Shown here: piece by piece, positions 56,254-64,000 of the stretch
Layout: each line of letters starts with the position of its first letter
Numbering within the stretch: the first letter of the stretch is position 1
Assembly (NCBI RefSeq): GCF_018812025.1
Contig: NC_063065.1
Location: forward strand, 32,113,715 to 32,177,714
Length of the DNA: 64,000 nucleotides
Direction: 5' to 3'
Origin: Megalobrama amblycephala
Lineage: Eukaryota; Chordata; Actinopteri; Cypriniformes; Xenocyprididae
Notes under the pieces: model-generated
Seen by the model: the letters and a program-made list of their open reading frames with translations, nothing else
Told to the model about the DNA's origin: nothing
Database searches by the model: none
Translations under genes and position numbers: made by a program

Positions 56254-58250
56254 GAGCAAGCTTAAGGATTTGGGTGAGTTTGACAAGGACCAAATTGTGA
56301 TGGCTATAGATGACTGGATCAGAGCATCTCCAAAACTGCAGCTCTTGTGGGGTGTTCTTGGTCTGCAGTGGCCAGTATCTATCAAAAGTGCTCCAAGGAA
56401 GGAACAGTGGTGAACCGGCGACAGGGTTGTAAGATAAACAGAACATCAGATACTTTTCTCCTGAGATATGGACAGTACAAACACATACAGCCATTTGTCT
56501 CTACACCCCACAGAGTGAAGTTGCGAGAAAGCTTCTTCCCATTCTGTCCTTCCTTCACATTTGTTCCTTCTCCCCCACTTCCTTCCCTTTACACATTCTT
56601 CCATTCACTCAGTTCACTTAGAAAGATTATATAAAAAGTATAATGTTCTGTCAATGCAAGTGAATTAACAGTCATGTTTGGTATCATTTAAAATGTCTCA
56701 GTGTGACTGGTACAATGGTCTCGTCTACATGGAAGTAAACCAAAAGGTAATAAAGGTTTTAAGACTTAAGAGATACTTTGTTTGCTATCGTGTGTGTGTC
56801 CCAGCGTCCTTCATCTAAACTACCTCCTGTTCGCCAACAACGTGTGAACTCCCTAGGTCTGTGACCCTAGTCAATGCCAATCTTTGAATTGATTATGTAA
56901 TTGGCATGATACATACCTGACTAATACATTGTTACATTTGATTTTGTTCTGACTTACTCTGAAATGATTGACTTCAGTTATGATGTATCCATTGTTACCG
57001 CAAATCTGCGTCAGGTTAGTAATGGACTAAAGTCCAGTTTTGAGTGGAGCATTGGGGCACGCCAACTGAGATTTTAGAGCTCCGACTAATGCTTGGCATT
57101 AGTTCAAGTGTACTTAGACTGAGAAGGCTAATAAAGGGAATTTCCATTAAGGGCAACAGAATGTTGACTGAGCAACCTAAATAGGGTGAGCCTTACTTCT
57201 GTTTAATGTATTGTTACTCTAGCTAAGTGTACATGGCAAACCATGGCATGACCATACCAAAGCTACTATTAGAGAAAGTATTGGTCGGCTTATATCTGGA
57301 GTAGTGGTCGTGACCTCTGACTAGAGATAATGTTGCTTTAATTCAAGTGTACACAGATCTATGGGAACTAAATAAAATACTCTTAGAGTGAGTGAGCATG
57401 GGAACAACCCTCTAAATAGTATAGTCAATTACCTCTGTCTATGACTGAGACTGGTGAGTTTTGTTATCGTGGGCCCGCATAATAAATGAACAGCTGTTGC
57501 GAGGACCCTGTGTGACTCTGGCACCCGAATGAACGAGAACAATAAGAGTAAAGAGTAAAATAGAATAATCAATTGTGTAGCTAAGCTAAAGCTAAATTTG
57601 AGGTCATATGGAGTCAGATAAGAGTTTAATTGGAAATAAGTTTAATTGGTAGTTTGCCACGCTGAAAAGACCGAATGTGCAAGAAACCTTCCGCGTCCTA
57701 TGAGAAAACCACTGTTGGGCTGATTGGGCGGGCCTTACAGGGTCATGGGCGGCCAAGGCTCATTGTTGCACATGGGGAGCGAAGGCTGGCCCGTGTGGTC
57801 CGATCCAACAGACGAGCTACTGTAGCTCAAATTGCTCAAGAAGTTAATGCTGGTTCTGATAGAAAGGTGTCAGAATACACAGTGCATCACAGTTTGTTGT
57901 GTATGGAGCTGCATAGCTGCAGACCAGTCAGGGTGCCCATGCTGACCCCTGTCCACCTCCGAAAGCGCATGTTCATGGAAATGGTATTCCCTGGTGGCTG
58001 TGGCCTCTTTCAGCAGGATAATGCTCCTGCCACAAAGCAAAAATGGTTCAGCAATGGTTTGAGGAGCACAACAACGAGTTTGAGGTGTTGACTTGGCCTC
58101 CAAATTCCCCAGATTTCAATCCAATGGAGCATCTGTGGGATGTGCTGAACAAACAAGTCCGATCCATGAAGGCTCCACCTCACAACTTAGAGGACTTACA
58201 GGATCTGCTGCTAACATCTTGGTGCAGATACCACAGCACACCTTCAGGGG
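56254..58250 (+). pseudogene. Tc1 transposase pseudogene, split and internally deleted
   Basis: The N-terminal part starts MSKLKDLGEFDKDQIV (56252) and runs to the DNA-binding helix CSWSAVASIYQKCSKEG before the LTR insertion at 56428. It resumes at 57744 (RPRLIVAHGERRLARVVRSN), then jumps by deletion near 57970 to FPGGCGLFQQDNAP. A frameshift at about 58043 precedes SPDFNPMEHLWD. The first catalytic Asp segment (SDES in the other copy) is deleted. Dead by several independent lesions. Confidence 0.85.
56428..57739 (+). mobile_element. Solo LTR (1.3 kb) inserted in the Tc1 element
   Basis: It starts TGTAAGATAAAC and ends GGGCCTTACA (TGTAAG...CTTACA inverted ends), flanked by the 4-bp duplication GGGT (56424-56427, 57740-57743). 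The Tc1 sequence resumes exactly after it. A TATA-like TTATATAAAAAG is at 56625-56636 and an AATAAA at 57480. The orientation is inferred from these signals. The 4-bp duplication and length fit a retrovirus-like or Gypsy element; no internal sequence remains. Confidence 0.88.
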
Positions 58251-58371
58251 TCTAGAGGAGCCCATGCCTCAACATGTCAGGGCTGTTCTGGTAGAAACAC
58301 AATAAATCACAATAAAAGTGGGACCAACACAATATTAGGAAGGTGGTCATAATGTTATGCCTGATCGATGT

Positions 58372-59560
58372 ATAAAATAATACAAAATGTGTATGATGTA
58401 ATGTTTTAGATGATAGACCTAAGCAAAGCTGATTTCTGAGAGACAGAGACAGCAGCATGGCTATTTGATTTGCGGCTGTGCTCAGTTTACAGTCGTTCGT
58501 TTTACACACATTTTATTTATTTTATTATTGCGTAGTAATTTTAGAGGCTTGTGTTTAATTTTGTGTTATCCTCTGGCTCACCTGTTATTCGGTAGAATTC
58601 GTTGTGCAGCTTTCCCTGCATCATTTGGCACTGTAATAAGTTTTCCCTCAGTAATTGTTTGCCTTATCGCACTCATAGTTAGAGGTTTGAGTGCTGCGTG
58701 CTTCGCTGTGACCGAAAGAGCTTGCAAGAGCGAGAGGCACATGCACAAAACAGTTAATATATAAATTATTTATGTGCTCCCACTCTCATGCACTCTTTAG
58801 ACCACAACACAGAAGACGGCATGCAAGACTTATATAATACCCTATATAGTTTCTCAGTCACAGACCTGAAGCTATTCATGAAACCTTGACACGAACAGAT
58901 GAAGTATTTTCAAAAACAACAGTTACAGTAAATGTATGTATTGTAGCTGAAAAAATTTGTGAAATGACTTATTAGATATCACTTGATAACACTTTTTTTT
59001 TTTTTTAACCTGCAAGAGTCTCCTGGGATAAAAGGAATGGATGGATATTCTGGAGCAACTTGGCATTTCTGATTGGCAATCGGTCATCTTGGCTTGGAAG
59101 GAAAAAAGTTCGACATACAACAGCTTGCCACTTGGTGGCAATGTATAGGATGATGCACTTGTGTCCACTGTAGAGGTTGATGTGCAACTATGCCATCAAA
59201 AGCCATGCATATGCAAGAAAATGCTTTTTGAAAGAGCTGTCCACTGTAGAGACCTCTATGCATAAAAGGGTTAAGAGCAGTGCCTGGATCCATCAGTCAG
59301 AGAGTCAGATTTGGCACCTGGATCCAGACCATCTCCATCTCAGTGTTTGGCCTTTGAGGGGCTGGAACCACTTTTTAGAGCCTGTGATCAACACTATATT
59401 GAATTCTAGAGCACTTTACATGAGGAGTTTTTAGGCCTGTTGGTAGAAGCTCTTTTTTGATTGGTGTAGTGAGAGAGCAGTTGCCTAAGATCATTACTCT
59501 GTACCCCTGGTTTTATGTTTTCTGCACTGTCTGCTGGAAAGAAACAGGACAGCCTCTGCC
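58372..59560. other. Intergenic, nothing recognised
   Basis: No gene. A T-run is at 58991. The words GTCCACTGTAGAG (59163, 59239) repeat within it. The stretch 59280-59440 may be old transposon debris. Confidence 0.45.
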
Positions 59561-59854
59561 TTAAGAGTCTATGGGCCATATTTACTAAACAGGGCAAATT
59601 AGTGCGAGAGCTCAATTCCAAAAAAGCACTGTTGGGAGTGGAAAGTTCTGTGCATGGTGTACTGAGGGCATGCAAATTAAAGAACACAGATGCAGCCTAA
59701 TCATTTCCATAATCCCACATAATCTACCAAGAGCAGCACAAATTAGCGTCTGGTTTAAGATATGCTAAAAAATGGTGCAAACATCAGTAAATTGACTAGC
59801 GCAAACCTTAGTAAATCACCTTGCATGATTAATTTAAATACTCTCCTAAATTTG

Positions 59855-60010
59855 GGCTGAACCAGCACCGAGGAAGATGATTTAGGACTGGATTGAACTA
59901 GCAATGAGGAAAACGACTAGAAACTGGGCTTCACCAGCGATGACGAGGACAACTTGGAAGTGGGCTGAACCAGCAGAGACAAAGATGACTTGGGACAGGA
60001 TGTGACCAAT
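59855..60010. repeat. Short tandem repeat, about 38-bp units
   Basis: About four units of the form GGGCTGAACCAGC...GAGGA...GACTAG/GACTTGG. They resemble the repeat-rich interiors of the LTR elements nearby. Confidence 0.6.
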
Positions 60011-60374
60011 GGAGATGGTAGACCAGGAATCATATTATCAATCTCAACAAATAATAATTAATCAGCGACCCAGCTTATAGTTTGCACCACAGCGAAGGTA
60101 GTGTGGCCAGGAGTCCAATCCATTCTAGCAAACTCCACTAATATGCCCTCGACAACAGACATTATTGGTCTGCTGCTAGTGTCCTTATTTGCTTCTGTTG
60201 TGCTTGGCTCCTTAATTGCTGCTTGCAGCTATATTTTAATTTTGAGATTATACAGGTTTACAATGTGTGTAACAAATTAATACGTATACCAGACGTTTCT
60301 GACAGATGCTCATTTTTTGTATATACATTCCATGGTATATCATAACAAAGCAAGTTAAATATTATTCCATTGTG

Positions 60375-63300
60375 TCAGGCAGGACAGATATATGAGAACA
60401 ACATGTTGACTTCATTAGCAATGATAACAGGTCCTGGGTGAATATTTTCACGTAGATAGTGACATGAAGTCATCTGCCAAACATCGAAGTAGATTACTCC
60501 ATCAATATCTCCGAACATCTCCTGCATCACTGTGTTCATCTGCATTGCATACCAATCACTTTGAAAAATATTCTGTAAAAACACAGATCAGTAAAAAAAA
60601 ACAATAATATAAGCATTAATATTAACTTGGTTGGTTTAGGCAAACTACATTGTTTGTATTGTCTACCAGAAATAGTGCTGAGTAGGTTATTTAAATTTTT
60701 GTCTGTCACCTGTTATACCTGACACTGAACATTGACTTTATAGTCCTATCCAATAGAACAAAATAATTAATTTAAAATAAGAAAAAAAAAAAAAAAAGAT
60801 TAATCTACATATCCTCATGTTTTCTACTGAGGTTTATATTTGTCTCTTTTATTGAACAAAAAAGTTAGCAGAATGTCAAGTGAATGGTGACCATTTTCAT
60901 ATTATGAATACAAGACTTTTGAAAACAAAGTAGGATTGGAAAATAAGCAGTTGTACCTTTAGTCCTGCAGTGTTTCCAGACTTGATGATGACGGTAGTCT
61001 CTGGTGCACGACTCAGCAGTGCAACAACAGACTGACGGATTTTGGCCACTTCGTGCACATAAAATGTTATTGGGTGAAACACCATGTGGGCACAGATTGT
61101 AAAGACAACGACTGCATGAGGACCACCAGCTATTTCATCAATATCATTGCCGATATAATGCAGGTCAGTAATGGGCATTTTAGTAAACCGTAAAGGGACA
61201 CCGTGTGGCCTCCAGTGAACAATGATATTATTTTTCAACTCTACAGCCATCAGGGGTCCACCAGTACGAGGAGTGTGGAGGTCCATTCTTTTCAAGCCTA
61301 AATAAGATAAGTGAAACTAACATTAAACTCATTCCTTAATTAATTACTTAAATTACTTAATCGCTCGGGATAATCACACAGCTCCTTGATGAGGTGAACT
61401 CTCTTTCCTCTCTACTCAATCTCAGGATTGGATGGACCCAAAATTTCCTCTTTCTTTTTTTTTTTTTTAAGAAGAGAGAGGACAACTAAATCGTGCTCAC
61501 TGCTTGAAGACTTTATTCTGTATTGTTTTGCGATTTTTTTTCGCAACGGATTCATTAATATGCATCAGACTCAGTGTGCAAGGTCTCTGTGCGTGACAAA
61601 TTTTTACGATTACGAATACGAAAAAACGCATTCGAAGATTTCAGACTCAGTGTGCAAAGGCCTTAAAGGATTAGTCCACTTTTAAATAAACTTTTCCTGA
61701 TAATTTACTCACCCCCATGTCATCCAAGATGTTCATGTCTTTCTTTCGTCAGTCGAAAAGAAATTAAAGTTTTTGATGAAAACATTCCAGGATTTTTCTC
61801 TATATAGTGGACTTCAATGGGCACCAAACAGTTGAAGGTCATAATCACTGCAGCTTCAAATTGTTCAACACGATCCCAGATGAGAAATAAGGGTCTTATC
61901 TAGAGGAGAAGAAGAAGAGAGTGAAACCATCCAGCGATGGTTTCACTGGATAAGACCCTTATTTCTCATCTGGGATCGTGTTGAACAATTTGAAGCTGCA
62001 GTGAAACTAATTATGACCTTCAACTGTTTGGTGCCCATTGAAGTCCACTATAAGGAGAATAATCCTGGAATGTATATCAAAAACTTTAATTTCTTTTCGA
62101 CTGAAGAAAGAAAGACAAACATCTTGGATGACATGGGGGTGAGTAAATATTCAGGAAAAGTTTATTTAAAAGTGGACTAATCCTTTAATGGGATCCAAAT
62201 GTATGAAACAAGTTAACAAAATCTTTTGTATTCCACAAAAAGAAGGCCAGTCATACAAGTCTGCAAAGACATGAGGGCGAGTAAATGACAGAATTCTTAT
62301 TTTGCCAATGCATTAGATGCAAACAAATTTGCAATTACATTTTGCAGTGAGGAAAAAACATGGTGTACTTTTAAAGTGTGAGATCTTTAAAACTTTAAAT
62401 AAATGTTTTGCCACTTGGTTTAATATTTTGATGTAATGCAAAGAAATTCATGCATTTGTTGATTAAGTGTCTAAATACTTTCTGGGGCCTCTGTATGCTA
62501 ATTAATTAATTCATATGCATTTCAGTTTTATTACTTTTATGACAACGTTTAAATAACATGAGAATATTTTTTACGATGAATGTCATTTATTCCGTCGATA
62601 AACTAACCTGGCACTTTTCTTTCGAAATACTCAAACCACTGCCTTGTGGTGGAGTCTCCCATCAAGTAGACAATTTTGTTTTTAAGACAGCTTCCCATTT
62701 GTGAAGAATTTAACTGTTGGGTGTTGCAAACAAAAGACTTCCAGACATCTTTCAGATAGAACCCTGCAGGAACTGGTGTCGTCATGCCAGATCTGCATCT
62801 CTCCATTATGCCTAAAGCGAAGATACATTTACTTGAGAGAGACTGTGCTGTTTTATGCAAGTTCTTAATTCTCTTGAAACTAACTATATTTGATTTTAGA
62901 TTCTATCATTGCTGATATGTGAACATACCAATGCTTGCAGCGTTGGGAAGGACATTAATGATCTGTGTGTCTCCAGTAATAGCAACATTTGTTAATGTCC
63001 TGTGGAGAAAAAAAAATGGTAACAATTTATTTTAGGGTATTTTAACTAGTTGCTTATTAGCATGCATATTACTAGAATATTGGCTGTTTATTAGTAATTA
63101 TTAAGCACATATTAATGCCTTATTCTGCATGACCTTATTCTACATTCTTAATCCTACCCAATACCTAAACTTAACAACTACCTTACTAACTATTAATAAG
63201 CAGTAAATTAGGAGTTTAAAAAGGGAAAAGTCATAGTTAATAGTTTGTGTTCCCTCTACTAAAGTATTACCAAAATATATAATACATTTTCTGCAGTTTT

Positions 63301-63760
63301 TCCTCTGTTTCTCTGTAATTCATTTTGAATCCTTTCTCACTTACTTTGTGAAAATTTGCTTTTCAAGAGGATTTAATGGGTCTTCAAATCTTCCTCTTGA
63401 GTGATGAACCAGGTTGTCACAAGAAAGTTTCTTCGGTCTCTCACACTGCCACACCGTCCCTGTTTTTATATCCTTATACTCACAGCAGCAGTCGCCTTTC
63501 CTCCAACTTCCATCTGCACCCCACTTAAGATTACACTGTACGACTTCACTGATCCTGGTTTTATTGGGTCCTGGCCCTTCAAAGTGGCCATTATAGTGGC
63601 TGCGTGGGAACGAGGACTCCCTGTATTTTTTAAGAATCTGCACAGCCTCACTGGAGTGCTCTAGACGTACATAAACTTGTGCCTGACCTTCCCAGGGCAG
63701 AAGAAGAGCAACAGAGTAAGTCCCATTACGGTGATCCTCAACCTCCCCGTACACACTCGC
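60375..63760 (-). CDS. NXPE family member 3-like, copy A (exons 3-7; 5' end beyond window)
   Basis: Exons on the minus strand: exon 3 63760-63345; exon 4 62999-62929; exon 5 62811-62608; exon 6 61297-60957; exon 7 60572-60375 with the stop at 60375-60377. Each length equals that of copy B except exon 5, which is 204 bp as in copy D; phases join without a stop. Exon 3 is the second half of the neurexophilin-like domain ([15 protein letters not shown]). Exons 5-7 make the PC-esterase domain with GDSTTRQW and C-terminal NIHPG. Exon 2 and the anchor exon should lie right of 64000. Introns are the shortest of the array (117 bp intron 4, 384 bp intron 6), so this copy has been hit least by transposons. 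Role as for the other copies: a luminal or secreted glycoprotein with an esterase/acyltransferase-type fold and unknown substrate. Confidence 0.9.
61667..62184. mobile_element. Complete TTAA-flanked fold-back MITE (intron 5 of copy A)
   Basis: Near-perfect palindrome of about 250-bp arms. The ends AGGATTAGTCCACTTTTAAA and TTTAAAAGTGGACTAATCCT lie between TTAA at 61663-61666 and 62185-62188. No ORF. It is the full version of the partial element at 1-252. Confidence 0.95.
63015..63265. repeat. Interspersed repeat in copy A intron 3
   Basis: GGTAACAATTTATTTTAGGG start and ACTAAAGTATTACC end, with a CTTAATCCTACCC core. Related to the 35752 group in layout. Confidence 0.65.
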
Positions 63761-63885
63761 CTTCAAGAAGAATGGAGAAGGTTAAGTGTAATGCAGAAAA
63801 CTGCATTACATGTCTATTGATAAAGCCAATTTTAAAGCATATAAAACTATAATATATAAACTTTTGTAAATAAATCAACCATTAA

Positions 63886-64000
63886 AGGGGTCATGAACTG
63901 CGTTGTTTACTGTTTTATAATGTTTCCTGGGGTGCACTTATAACGCAAGTATGATTTTTACATCAAAAATGGTCAATTTAGAAGTAAAAGGCATTTTTTC
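63886..64000. mobile_element. Start of TTAA-type element related to 18368-19512
   Basis: TTAA (63882-63885) then AGGGGTCATGAACTGCGTTG and ATAATGTTTCCTGGGGTGCA, the reverse complement of the right end of the 18368-19512 element. The rest lies beyond the window. Confidence 0.85.

Larger units (their letters stand above)
56104..58370 (+). mobile_element. Tc1-like transposon (9529 family) interrupted by a solo LTR
   Basis: The ends CACCGATCAGGCATAACATT and AATGTTATGCCTGATCGATG lie between TA at 56102-56103 and 58371-58372. Inside, an LTR (56428-57739) splits the transposase gene. Without it the element is about 950 bp, because it also lacks the region around the first catalytic D compared with the copy at 9529. 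Confidence 0.9.

Overview
The window looks like a cyprinid fish (zebrafish/carp group) chromosome. The evidence is the repeat content: TTAA-flanked fold-back elements opening with the 'AAAGGGTTAGTTCACC' type of end, several Tc1 families with long or short inverted ends, hAT elements with 8-bp target duplications, Gypsy retrotransposons, and L2-type tails ending in GACTTGACTTG. Nothing suggests a bacterium or virus; genes are split by introns and most sequence is transposon-derived.

The only host genes recognised are a tandem array of NXPE-family genes (neurexophilin-like domain plus PC-esterase domain), all on the minus strand. From right to left: copy A (exons 3-7 at 63760-60375; 5' exons beyond the right edge), copy B (36086-49290; all coding exons from the signal/anchor exon to the stop, no frame break seen), copy C (30604-32060; a broken fragment with pieces of exons 5 and 2 only), and copy D (6699-17330; anchor exon and exons 2-5, with exons 6-7 not found in the remaining 6.7 kb to the left edge). 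Exon lengths match almost perfectly between copies (416 bp exon 3, 71 bp exon 4, 341 bp exon 6, 198 bp exon 7). Intron lengths differ greatly because of later insertions: intron 4 is about 117 bp in A, 529 bp in D and 5.2 kb in B.

Region by region: 1-6.7 kb is MITEs, an L2/SINE tail, a retroviral-type LTR remnant and a decayed Tc1 transposon (3561-5172). 6.7-17.3 kb is copy D, whose 8.5-kb first coding intron holds a second Tc1 family, a GC-rich minisatellite, a decayed BED-finger hAT transposon and an LTR-like block. 17.8-27.8 kb is a nearly complete but inactivated minus-strand Gypsy retrotransposon with both LTRs, itself hit by a TTAA element (18368-19512) and a hAT element (25544-26606). 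27.8-30.4 kb holds a roughly 250-bp (CA)n tract, two adjacent copies of one repeat, and a stretch matching the 5' flank of copy B. 30.6-36 kb is copy C plus palindromic MITEs. 36-49.3 kb is copy B with solo LTRs, Tc1 and TTAA elements in its introns. 50.7-54.4 kb is a non-autonomous LTR element carrying a 30-bp-repeat reading frame. 54.4-60 kb is Gypsy remnants with two tRNA-like units and a Tc1 element interrupted by a solo LTR. 60.4-63.8 kb is copy A.

The clearest biological story is a young, expanding or decaying NXPE cluster in which nested and paralogue-empty insertion sites give a relative order of events. I found no convincing undescribed enzyme system. The less ordinary signals are the repeat ORF inside the LTR element, THAP-like remnants inside TTAA MITEs, the tRNA-like pair, a GC-AG splice donor in copy B, and the unresolved start codon of the NXPE copies.
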